Assembly (NCBI GenBank): GCA_021838985.1
Contig: JAKCCC010000040.1
Coordinates: 1-9,924, forward strand
From: Planctomycetota bacterium
GTDB lineage: Bacteria > Planctomycetota > Phycisphaerae > WQYP01
DNA: 9,924 nt
Direction of reading: 5' to 3'
Shown: one piece after another, positions 1-5,684 of the stretch
How the letters are laid out: every line of letters starts with the position of its first letter
Numbering within the stretch: position 1 is the stretch's first letter
Program-made: the position numbers and the translations under genes
The notes under the pieces: model-generated
The model's input: the letters and a program-made list of their open reading frames with translations, nothing else
Told to the model about the DNA's origin: nothing
The model's database searches: none

Positions 1-271
1 TCTGCCCTTTGCCGCCGGCGCCGCTGCGGGCGCCCTTGGTAATCGCGTCGATCGTGGGTTGGACAAAGGCCTCATTGACCGCGATATCCAGACGCACCTT
101 CCGCAGCAGGTTCACGTGTAATTCCTTCCCGCGGAAATACTCCGTGTGCCCCTTCTGTCGTCCGTAACCCTGCACGTCCGCGACGGTCAACCGAAACACC
201 TCCACATCGCTGAGAGCCTGTTTGACCGCTTCCAGACGATGCGGTTGAATGATGGCCACAATCCATTTCAT
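1..271 (-). CDS. P-II family nitrogen regulatory protein (GlnB/GlnK type), C-terminus outside window
   Basis: This is a small trimeric signal protein that binds ATP/ADP and 2-oxoglutarate and usually blocks AmtB or tunes nitrogen enzymes. The frame starts MKWIVAIIQPHRLEAVKQAL and carries the P-II signature VQGYGRQKGHTEYFRG at residues 33-48, so the family call is firm. ATG at 269-271 has an AGGAG six bases upstream (278-282). About 90 of the usual 110-115 residues are present. The T-loop reads RGKELHV, so position 51, the uridylylated Tyr of enteric P-II, is Leu; Tyr45 is present. The B-loop reads ARSGAGGKGQ where the usual form is TGxxGDGK, so residues 88 and 90 also differ. It follows amtB on the same strand, the reverse of the common glnK-amtB order, and probably acts as that transporter's gate. 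GlnB versus GlnK cannot be decided from this part. Confidence 0.95.
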   Translation of the reverse strand, partial: MKWIVAIIQPHRLEAVKQALSDVEVFRLTVADVQGYGRQKGHTEYFRGKELHVNLLRKVRLDIAVNEAFVQPTIDAITKGARSGAGGKGQ

Positions 272-354
272 AATTGACTCCTGCTCTATTTTCGTGGCTT
301 AGCGCCTGCGTGTCAAAGCCCTGCTTAGCGCCCCGGCCCGGAGGTTTCAGCACC

Positions 355-396
355 GAGCCACAGAGGACCGTAGAGATCACGGAGAAATAAAGAAAG
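355..396 (+). repeat. 9-base periodic CACAGAG-type intergenic repeat, copy 1
   Basis: The stretch reads as successive 9-base units ending in GAG (CCACAGAGG, ACCGTAGAG, ATCACGGAG), then an A-rich tail containing ATAAAG. It lies between amtB and the P-II gene, oriented opposite to both. The tail and the units resemble the element at 9541-9601. Function unknown; it is probably a dispersed non-coding repeat. Confidence 0.5.
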
Positions 397-451
397 ACCA
401 AATATTCCTCGCGAAACATTCTGGAACCCGGGGAGATTCATAAAACCGCCG

Positions 452-518
452 TAAGCACTTTAATTTTCAATAACCTCTGTGCACTTTGTCAGGGTGTTCC
501 CGGTGACGAAACGTTCGG
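452..518 (-). repeat. Intergenic repeat after amtB, related to 9541-9601
   Basis: Read on the minus strand it begins with a near-palindrome CCGAACGTTTCG and GTCACCGGGAACAC, and ends in an AT-rich tail containing TTAAAGTGCTT. The element at 9541-9601 starts CCGAAAGTTTCG, has GCCACAGAGAACCC and ends in ATAAAGTACTT. I count 20 of the first 26 bases identical. Each copy sits just 3' of a minus-strand gene stop, in the same orientation relative to that gene. This suggests a dispersed 3'-flank element or transcript-end structure. Confidence 0.5.
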
Positions 519-545
519 TTTGGGGCTTTCCATGGGACGCCGTGC

Positions 546-2039
546 TTACATCGCGTTGCCCGGCAGCACCGCTGAAGGCGCCGGGATATCTCCGACCTGC
601 CAGCCGTTTTCCCCGTGGATGCCAACGTCCAATCCTTCGATCTCCACCGAGTCGGAAACGCGCAACCCGATGGTCTTGTCCAAGACCCAGACAATCACCG
701 CCGTCCCCACTGCGGCCAGCAGTACCGCGTCGCCAGCCACATAGAACTGCAGCGCCAATTGATACCAGTTCCCGTCAATCACGCCTGCCGTGGTGTTAAT
801 CGCCGTGCTGGCAAACACACCCGTGAGCATGGCGCCCAGGAACCCACCGATCCCATGCACGCCAAAGGCGTCCAAAGCGTCATCATAACCGAAAATCGTC
901 TTAAGCTGCGCTCCGCCGTAACAGACCACGCCGGCCAGGAAACCGATAATCGGCGAAGACCAGAGCGCGACATAGCCGCAGGCAGGGGTAATCGCCACCA
1001 ACCCGGCGACAAATCCGGAGGCGATGCCCAGGGTCGTCGGCCGGCGGTGATGACACCATTCCGCGAAATTCCAAGCCAGCCCCGCCATGGCCGTGGCGAT
1101 CGTGGTGTTCAGAAACGCCGCGCAAGCCAGACCGTTGGCGGCGTTAGCCGATCCCGCGTTAAATCCGTACCAGCCGAACCACAGCAACCCCGCCCCGGTC
1201 AGGGTCAGCCCCAACGAGTTGGGCTGAATGATGTTACCCCTCGGGTAGCCCAAACGTTTGCCGATCATAATGGCGGCCACCAGCCCCGAAACGCCGGAGG
1301 AAATATGCACCACCGTGCCGCCGGCAAAATCCACAGCGCCCAACTGGGCCAGCCAGCCGCCGCCCCAGATAAAATGCGCCAATGGATCATAAACAAACGT
1401 GCCCCATAGAAAAATAAACGCGCACCAGGCGCTGAATTTCATGCGCTCCGCTATCGAACCGGCGATCAGGGCCGGCGTAATCACCGCGAACATGGCCTGG
1501 AAGATGTTGAAAATAGTTTCGGGCACCGGAAACTCGCCGCCCGCCGGAGCGCCGGGAACACCCGTGACGGCGTGGATCGGATCTACCCCCAGCATCAGCA
1601 ACCGGCTCGGTTCCCAACCGATAATGTTTTGCAGCCAGCCGCTCGACGTGCCGAACGCCAACATGTAACCGAACAGAAACCACTGTACGCAGATGATCCC
1701 CAATGCGGAATAGGAGGTCATCATCGTAGCCAGGAAGTTCTTTTTGCGGACAATGCCGCCGTAATACAAGGCCAGACCCGGCATCATAATCATGACCAGG
1801 GCGGTGGCCGCCAGCATCCAGGCCGTGGAACCGGTGTCATAGGGGCGCTTGGCCCACGCTCCGGTGGGCAGGGTGGTCGCGGCCAGCGTCGCCGCCCCCG
1901 GTATCGCACGGGCCAGCCCCCCTCCCGCCGGCTGCGCCATCGCCCGGCCGGTCATCATCAATAACAACATCATCACCACCGGAGCGGCCCGGGCCCCGCG
2001 CCAACTTGAGAGACCCGCGAATGCTTGCAGTACCTGCAT
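546..2039 (-). CDS. amtB: Ammonium transporter AmtB with signal peptide
   Basis: This is an inner-membrane ammonium channel/transporter of the Amt/Rh family, 497 aa, and works as a trimer gated by P-II. A signal peptide is visible: a hydrophobic stretch near residues 20-30, then AMA before Gln36. The first core helix carries PGLALYYGGIVRKKN (87-101). Conserved parts follow: NIFQAMFAVITPALIAG (178-194), the Trp of HFIWGGG (W225), Asp237 of DFAGGTVVHISSG with pore His245, and the second pore His395 in FGVHGIGG. The twin histidines and binding Asp are intact, so it should be functional. The start ATG (2037-2039) has GGAGGA nine bases upstream. The C-tail ends GLDVGIHGENGW..., the usual region for P-II contact. 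A sigma-54-type promoter lies upstream and a P-II gene lies 274 bases downstream, which fits nitrogen-limitation control. Confidence 0.97.
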   Translation of the reverse strand: MQVLQAFAGLSSWRGARAAPVVMMLLLMMTGRAMAQPAGGGLARAIPGAATLAATTLPTGAWAKRPYDTGSTAWMLAATALVMIMMPGLALYYGGIVRKKNFLATMMTSYSALGIICVQWFLFGYMLAFGTSSGWLQNIIGWEPSRLLMLGVDPIHAVTGVPGAPAGGEFPVPETIFNIFQAMFAVITPALIAGSIAERMKFSAWCAFIFLWGTFVYDPLAHFIWGGGWLAQLGAVDFAGGTVVHISSGVSGLVAAIMIGKRLGYPRGNIIQPNSLGLTLTGAGLLWFGWYGFNAGSANAANGLACAAFLNTTIATAMAGLAWNFAEWCHHRRPTTLGIASGFVAGLVAITPACGYVALWSSPIIGFLAGVVCYGGAQLKTIFGYDDALDAFGVHGIGGFLGAMLTGVFASTAINTTAGVIDGNWYQLALQFYVAGDAVLLAAVGTAVIVWVLDKTIGLRVSDSVEIEGLDVGIHGENGWQVGDIPAPSAVLPGNAM

Positions 2040-2047
2040 TTACAAAA

Positions 2048-2053
2048 TCCTCC
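2048..2053 (-). promoter_or_regulatory. Ribosome binding site of amtB
   Basis: On the minus strand GGAGGA stands nine bases before the ATG at 2037-2039. It supports this start over in-frame alternatives further in, and the signal peptide that begins here agrees. Confidence 0.7.
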
Positions 2054-2095
2054 GTCTGGAGCCTGCCACTAATACGCTGCGCATGCCGCCTGCGA

Positions 2096-2123
2096 CCCAC
2101 GGGCGGCACGGCTCAGCCGTGGG
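2096..2123 (-). repeat. Palindromic 5' leader of amtB with two exclusive stems
   Basis: A 15-base palindrome (CACGGCT, one base, AGCCGTG; 2107-2121) lies inside a second pairing of CCCACGG (2096-2102) with CCGTGGG (2117-2123). The two stems share bases and cannot form together. If transcription starts near 2122, as the sigma-54 promoter predicts, the structure is at the extreme 5' end of the amtB mRNA. It could affect stability or start efficiency, or it could simply be a dispersed palindrome. Confidence 0.5.
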
Positions 2124-2132
2124 GGCGTTTAC

Positions 2133-2148
2133 CGCAATCGCCATGCCA
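2133..2148 (-). promoter_or_regulatory. Putative sigma-54 (-24/-12) promoter of amtB
   Basis: On the minus strand the bases are TGGCATGGCGATTGCG. The family consensus is TGGCAC-N5-TTGC with GG and GC separated by ten bases. Here GG (2147-2146) and GC (2135-2134) are exactly ten apart, and only the last base of TGGCAC differs. The start would fall near 2122, giving a leader of about 80 bases. amtB genes are classic sigma-54/NtrC targets in proteobacteria, which fits. I found no clear NtrC palindrome upstream, so the activator is unknown. Confidence 0.65.
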
Positions 2149-2360
2149 AACTGTTTTTCCCTGTGGTTTTATCGCCAATTGCCAAGCTGAAAATGTGATT
2201 TGTCCGCAGCTTCGCAGGGCCACGCTCCTGGTCGCCCCCGTATCGCCCCTGCCTATTTCCTAGTCATCAGGCCCCGGGGTCTCCGGTAACGCTTAAAGAT
2301 GCGTCAAAGGTGGAGAGCTATACTACCTACGGCTCTTATTAAGACGTACCGTTCGTCAAA

Positions 2361-2436
2361 GTAGACGCCGCGTCCCGCCACTTTGTCTGGGTCAGCCGAA
2401 GGTAGAAGCGGCGTCCCGCCACTTTTCTGGGCCAGC
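2361..2436. repeat. Tandem imperfect direct repeat, unit about 36 bases, period 41
   Basis: Unit 1 (2361-2396) and unit 2 (2402-2436) share GTAGA-GC-GCGTCCCGCCACTTT-TCTGGG-CAGC with a few changes and one deleted base. The core on the other strand is AAAGTGGCGGGACGC. It looks like a dispersed intergenic motif in two copies. Confidence 0.7.
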
Positions 2437-2448
2437 TGCGCGCTGGCC
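2430..2448. repeat. Perfect 7-bp stem-loop
   Basis: GGCCAGC, loop TGCGC, GCTGGCC. It overlaps the end of the second direct-repeat unit. No T-run follows on either strand, so it is not a clear terminator. Confidence 0.5.
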
Positions 2449-2513
2449 TGGCCTCTGGAATGTATCACCAATAGCCCTGTGCGGTACAAGCGATCAGTGT
2501 TCAGCAATCATGT

Positions 2514-2555
2514 CATCCTTCATCCTTCATCCTTTAGCCTCCAGCCACCAGGCAC
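2514..2555 (+). repeat. Heptamer tandem array (CATCCTT type)
   Basis: Three perfect CATCCTT units (2514-2534) are followed in register by decayed units TAGCCTC, CAGCCAC and CAGGCAC. This gives six heptamers with a gradient of decay. A degenerate relative lies at 7898-7925. It resembles the short tandem heptanucleotide repeats described in some other bacteria, but I do not recognise this unit. Confidence 0.65.
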
Positions 2556-2627
2556 GGCTTTTGCATCAGCACTTCCCTGGCAGACGGACGAGGAAGGGAC
2601 TGCAGGGTTGCCTAAGGAGTTGCCATC

Positions 2628-2960
2628 ATGGAAATTGTGCCGCTTTTTCGAACCGACCGGCCGCCGCTTTATGGTCCTCGCCCGTCGCGGCGCAGCACGG
2701 CTTTGCCGTCATTATGGAGTGTCTTGCCTCAGCCGCGTTTCATGCGGCTGGCCTTTCTGATGCTGGTTTTACCGCCCTACATTCTGCCCCTCGTGTTGAT
2801 TGCGCAGTTGTTTAGCCAGCCCGGTAGCGCTCCTGCCGTCAAATCGGCTCTGTCGTCAGATGCCCGCTTAGTCTGTACGCCGCCGGCGCCCCGCCTTCCC
2901 GCTGTCCTCCACCGCTTCCGCTGGCAAACCCTCGCCGGTCTGCGGCGGGGGTGGCAATAA
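2628..2960 (+). CDS. Hypothetical small membrane protein
   Basis: The product is 110 aa and I do not recognise it. The start ATG has AAGGAG eight bases upstream, the best reason to believe it is translated. One strongly hydrophobic stretch, LAFLMLVLPPYILPLVLIAQ (residues 41-60), is flanked by a basic N-terminal part (RPSRRSTALPSL) and a Pro/Arg-rich tail. That suggests one membrane segment, with the Pro pair possibly making a hairpin. The tail (APRLPAVLHRFRW) has no motif I know. It stands alone between repeat-rich spacers on the strand of the following genes. The composition is GC-rich and the frame could be chance, so the call rests mainly on the ribosome site and the membrane segment. Confidence 0.45.
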   Translation: MEIVPLFRTDRPPLYGPRPSRRSTALPSLWSVLPQPRFMRLAFLMLVLPPYILPLVLIAQLFSQPGSAPAVKSALSSDARLVCTPPAPRLPAVLHRFRWQTLAGLRRGWQ

Positions 2961-2985
2961 TTTGTGGCATTGCGGATTCCTAATG

Positions 2986-3043
2986 GCTGGTGAGACCAGC
3001 AGCTGGCCGATCTGCAATCGACAGCGATCCCGATAGATCGGGA
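2986..3043. repeat. Two stem-loops after the small membrane protein gene
   Basis: GCTGGT-GAG-ACCAGC (2986-3000) and TCCCGA-TAGA-TCGGGA (3028-3043) are both perfect. Neither is followed by a run of T, so they are possible transcript-end structures or dispersed palindromes rather than clear intrinsic terminators. The rest of 2961-3256 holds no gene I can support. Confidence 0.45.
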
Positions 3044-3120
3044 AAGGCCTGTCCTATCCCAGCGCTCCGAGACCACCCATTATGGCCATACCCGCTGCGA
3101 CTCTGAGCGCCATTTTCATC

Positions 3121-3150
3121 TTGACGCCTGCCGCTAACCATCGTTACACT
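3121..3150 (+). promoter_or_regulatory. Putative sigma-70-type promoter for the 3257-5277 unit
   Basis: TTGACG (3121-3126), an 18-base spacer and TACACT (3145-3150). The -35 box matches five of six consensus bases and the -10 box four of six. Transcription would start near 3157, about 100 bases before the ATG at 3257. Confidence 0.45.
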
Positions 3151-3256
3151 GGGAATTAACGTCCGATCGAAAGTCGCGCCGGCCCATGGCCGTCGGCCGG
3201 AAGGGATGCTGGGTGGCCAGCGGCAGGGCCGGGCAATATCCGAGGAGGCCCTTAAG

Positions 3257-4249
3257 ATGGCAAGCGAACAACCCACGGGTCATGTGCGCGTCTGGATGTT
3301 TCTTATCGGCGTGATCGGCGCGGTGTTGATTATTACCGGCGCCATAGCTCTATTCCGAGGCGGTAACGCGGGCGCGCTCCACCTGGAAGCGTTCGTGCTA
3401 ATTCTGGCGGGGTTGCTGGTGCTGTTCGTAGCCGCCGCAGGGGATGCCTTGGCTGCCCTGCGCCTGCGGGCCAGCGCGGACGCCAGTTGGCGCTATGAAC
3501 AGCTGCGCAACATCCTGGACAACCACCGCCAACTTCTCGAAACCATCAGCGAAAGTACCTCGCTTTCCGACGCCATCAAGCAAATCGCCTACCGCCACAA
3601 AGAGCGCGAGGCGCTGCACCACGCCATCCACGAAGATATAGACAAGCACGATTATGAGGCCGCTTATTGGCTGGTCACCGAGATGGAAAAGCGTTTTGGC
3701 CGGCAGCCGGAGACGACCCAGTTCCGGGAAGCCATTGATGCCGGCCGCCGCCACGCCCTGGATCGCGAAGTGCAGGGGGCCTTGGATCGGTTCGAGCAGT
3801 TATTGCAGGGCGGAGACTGGGCCGGCTGCCGGGACGAGCTGGCGCGCCTGCAGCGGCGCTACCCCGACCATCCCGCCGTCCGTCAACTGCCCGAAAAAAT
3901 CCAGCTGGCGCGGGAAACGCGCAAGCGCGAACTCCTCGAACGGTGGAAAGAGGCTGTCGCCAAGGATGATGTCGATGCCGGCGTGACCCTGCTTAAGCAA
4001 CTGGATCAATACTTAACGCCCGGCGAGGCGGAAGGCTATAAAGAAATCGCGCGCGATGTCTTCAAAAAGCAGCTTCAGCAGCTCGGCGTACAGTTCTCGC
4101 TGCACGTGAGCGATCATAACTGGAGCGAAGCGCTACGCATTGGCCGGCAGATCACGGAGGAATTTCCGAATACGCGCATCGCCGCGGAAGTGCGCGAACG
4201 TATGCTCGCCCTGCAGGAAAAGGCGGCGCAACCCGCGACGCTCCTTTGA
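3257..4249 (+). CDS. Two-TM membrane protein with TPR-like helical repeat tail
   Basis: The product is 330 aa. I chose the ATG at 3257 because GAGGAGG lies just upstream (3242-3248); an in-frame extension to 3206 has no such support. Two hydrophobic segments at about 12-33 and 43-66 form a short hairpin anchor. The long C-terminal part is charged and helical, with four loosely repeated helix pairs at about 125-148, 176-214, 229-265 and 279-312, each with an acidic 'D/HDW-x-A' turn and, in two, a Y/F-P-x-x-P/R ending typical of TPR-like repeats. It contains no enzyme motif. The likely role is a membrane-anchored scaffold or assembly factor, but that is inference. The stop codon overlaps the most upstream in-frame TTG of the fmt frame, and the next gene starts 32 bases on, so the two are probably cotranscribed. 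Confidence 0.85.
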   Translation: MASEQPTGHVRVWMFLIGVIGAVLIITGAIALFRGGNAGALHLEAFVLILAGLLVLFVAAAGDALAALRLRASADASWRYEQLRNILDNHRQLLETISESTSLSDAIKQIAYRHKEREALHHAIHEDIDKHDYEAAYWLVTEMEKRFGRQPETTQFREAIDAGRRHALDREVQGALDRFEQLLQGGDWAGCRDELARLQRRYPDHPAVRQLPEKIQLARETRKRELLERWKEAVAKDDVDAGVTLLKQLDQYLTPGEAEGYKEIARDVFKKQLQQLGVQFSLHVSDHNWSEALRIGRQITEEFPNTRIAAEVRERMLALQEKAAQPATLL

Positions 4250-4281
4250 TCTCTCCGTTGGAAATTCCGGAGCGGGTCGGT

Positions 4282-5277
4282 ATGCGCATCGTCTTTTTCG
4301 GGTCGGGCGCCTTCGCGGTGCCGACGTTGCAAGCCTTAGGCCAAACCCATCACTCCATCGTGGCCGTGGTTACGGCGCCGGATCGCCCCGCCGGAAGGGG
4401 CCGGCGACTAACCCCCACCCCGGTAGCCCAATGGTCGGCCGCCAACGACCTGCCGGTGTTCAAGCTGGCCCAAGTCGCAGATGCCGACCTGCTCCGACGC
4501 CTGCCGCCGCTGGAGCCGGAACTGTTCGTCGCCATCGCGTTCGGCCAAAAACTTCCCGCGGCACTATTGGCGATAGCCCGGTACGGCGGCGTTAACCTGC
4601 ATCCGTCTTTGTTGCCCCAGTTCCGCGGCGCCGCCCCCGTACCGTGGGCGATTTTGTCCGACCGATCAGAAACCGGCGTCTCGGTGATCCGGCTCGCGGA
4701 CATCATGGACGGCGGCGATATCTTAGGCGTGCAACGCACCACCATCGCTGTGGATGAGACCGCGGGTGAATTGCATGATCGCCTCGCCCGGTTGGGGGCG
4801 CCCCTGGTGCTGCAGGTGGTGGATCAGCTGGCGGAGGGCACAGCCAAGGCCGTGCCGCAGGATGGGTTAAGCGCCTCGCGAGCGCCGAAACTCCATGCCA
4901 GTATGGCCTGGGTGGATGTGCATCAGCCCGCGGCGGCGGTATCCAGCCGCATTCGGGGTTTGTCCCCCTGGCCGGGCTGCCGCGCGGAATTTGTCGCCCC
5001 CGGCGGCAGCCGTCGCGTGGAAGTGCTGCTGCTGAAATGCCGGGAGCAGGGCTCCCTGAGTGCCGCGTCAGAACCGCCGGGCTCAAACCCGCTCGCCCCA
5101 ACCGAGCCTGGCACCGTACGACCAGACTTGACTATCGCCTGTCAAACGGGCGCGGTGGAATTATTGCAATTGCAGCCCCTTGCCCGCCGCGCCATGGATT
5201 TGAAGGCGTTCGTCAACGGCTACGGGCTAAAGCCTGGCTGGCGGCTGCACAGCGGGCCGGAGCTCGCGTTGCGCTGA
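4282..5277 (+). CDS. fmt: Methionyl-tRNA formyltransferase
   Basis: The enzyme transfers a formyl group from 10-formyl-tetrahydrofolate to the amino group of initiator Met-tRNA, in the cytoplasm. The product is 331 aa, close to the usual 310-320. It opens MRIVFFGSGAFAVPTLQAL, the formyltransferase Rossmann start. GVNLHPSLLPQFRGAAPVPW (103-122) holds the catalytic Asn105 and His107 and the SLLP folate-site motif. The catalytic Asp143 is in IMDGGDIL. A C-terminal OB-like domain follows, with SRIRGLSPWPG near residues 220-230. The ATG at 4282 is preferred to a TTG at 4246 because the homologous start MRIVFFG falls there and GGAG lies nine bases upstream. No def gene (peptide deformylase) is next to it; the partner upstream is the TPR-like membrane protein. 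Confidence 0.96.
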   Translation: MRIVFFGSGAFAVPTLQALGQTHHSIVAVVTAPDRPAGRGRRLTPTPVAQWSAANDLPVFKLAQVADADLLRRLPPLEPELFVAIAFGQKLPAALLAIARYGGVNLHPSLLPQFRGAAPVPWAILSDRSETGVSVIRLADIMDGGDILGVQRTTIAVDETAGELHDRLARLGAPLVLQVVDQLAEGTAKAVPQDGLSASRAPKLHASMAWVDVHQPAAAVSSRIRGLSPWPGCRAEFVAPGGSRRVEVLLLKCREQGSLSAASEPPGSNPLAPTEPGTVRPDLTIACQTGAVELLQLQPLARRAMDLKAFVNGYGLKPGWRLHSGPELALR

Positions 5278-5303
5278 TGACCAGGATATTTCATACCAAT
5301 CGC

Positions 5304-5319
5304 TCCCGGCGCACCGGGA
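5304..5319 (+). terminator. Stem-loop 26 bases after fmt, possible transcript end
   Basis: Perfect stem TCCCGG/CCGGGA with loop CGCA. There is no T-run after it, so intrinsic termination is doubtful; it may only protect the 3' end. Confidence 0.3.
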
Positions 5320-5418
5320 ATCGGGTCGCCGGTCCAGGGTTTGGCCAGCTTTGGCGGGCGGGGGCACCGAGAGGCGGCGCTGCGCTCTTCCCCGGTCCGC
5401 GCGGAGGGGGAAGCGTTT

Positions 5419-5467
5419 AGTCGCCCAGGGCGACTTTCGGCGGACTTTCGCTAAGCCGCAAGTCGCC
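5419..5467. repeat. GTCGCC palindrome cluster with alternative pairings
   Basis: Three related segments occur: AGTCGCCC (5419-5426), GGGCGACTT (5428-5436) and AAGTCGCC (5460-5467). Segments 1 and 2 form AGTCGCC-CAG-GGCGACT. Segments 2 and 3 form an 8-bp stem GGCGACTT/AAGTCGCC with an inner GCGG/CCGC stem. The two folds are mutually exclusive. The same GTCGCC...GGCGAC hairpin motif recurs at 8615-8686 inside the transposase. Confidence 0.6.
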
Positions 5468-5684
5468 GCCATGAGGCCGTTAGACGACTCGACAAAACCT
5501 GCCCGCCCACCGGCGGGGCCGGCCCATCCACTGGCGGAGCGCGCGGCTTGGCGGTGAAGATCGTGACTGGGCACTGCCCCGGCTCGGCCACAAATTAGGG
5601 CCACACCCCCAGTTCAGTGGCGCCGGGAAAATAGTGGTGGTTCCGCGGAAAAGCCATAGAATGGTGGCAGCAAGGGGTCTGACT

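Larger units (their letters stand above)
2149..2627. other. Non-coding spacer between amtB promoter and small membrane protein gene
   Basis: I see no convincing gene on either strand. The spacer holds a direct-repeat pair (2361-2436), a hairpin (2430-2448) and a heptamer array (2514-2555), listed separately. The short open frames lack a believable ribosome site and cross these repeats. Confidence 0.6.
5278..5684. other. Repeat-rich spacer between fmt and zwf
   Basis: About 400 bases without a gene I can support. It contains a stem-loop TCCCGG-CGCA-CCGGGA (5304-5319), the GTCGCC palindrome cluster (5419-5467) and CCCGCC-CACC-GGCGGG (5502-5517). Short frames here have no ribosome site and unnatural Arg/Pro/Gly-rich products. 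I compared it by eye with RNase P RNA, 6S RNA and tmRNA and saw no match. Confidence 0.6.

Noticed and set aside
288..316. TTGACA, 17 bases, GAAAAT upstream of the P-II gene as a separate promoter
   Set aside because: The start would fall near 281, inside the ribosome site and about ten bases from the ATG, leaving almost no leader. The P-II gene is more simply read from the amtB promoter.
72..419. A 115-codon open frame on the minus strand overlapping the P-II gene
   Set aside because: It is out of frame with the clear P-II protein, its product is Gly/Arg-rich without motifs, and its upstream half runs through the intergenic repeat at 355-396.
2514..2555. CRISPR array
   Set aside because: The units are 7 bases with no spacers, and no cas gene is present.
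5634..5684. Upstream GTG/ATG starts for zwf and a TAGAAT -10 box at 5657-5662
   Set aside because: No ribosome site precedes 5634 or 5661 and the added residues are not part of the family. The -10-like box has no fitting -35 at 16-18 bases.
5278..5684. Structured RNA gene such as RNase P RNA or 6S RNA
   Set aside because: The conserved RNase P blocks and the 6S central bubble are not recognisable. The hairpins look like repeated elements.
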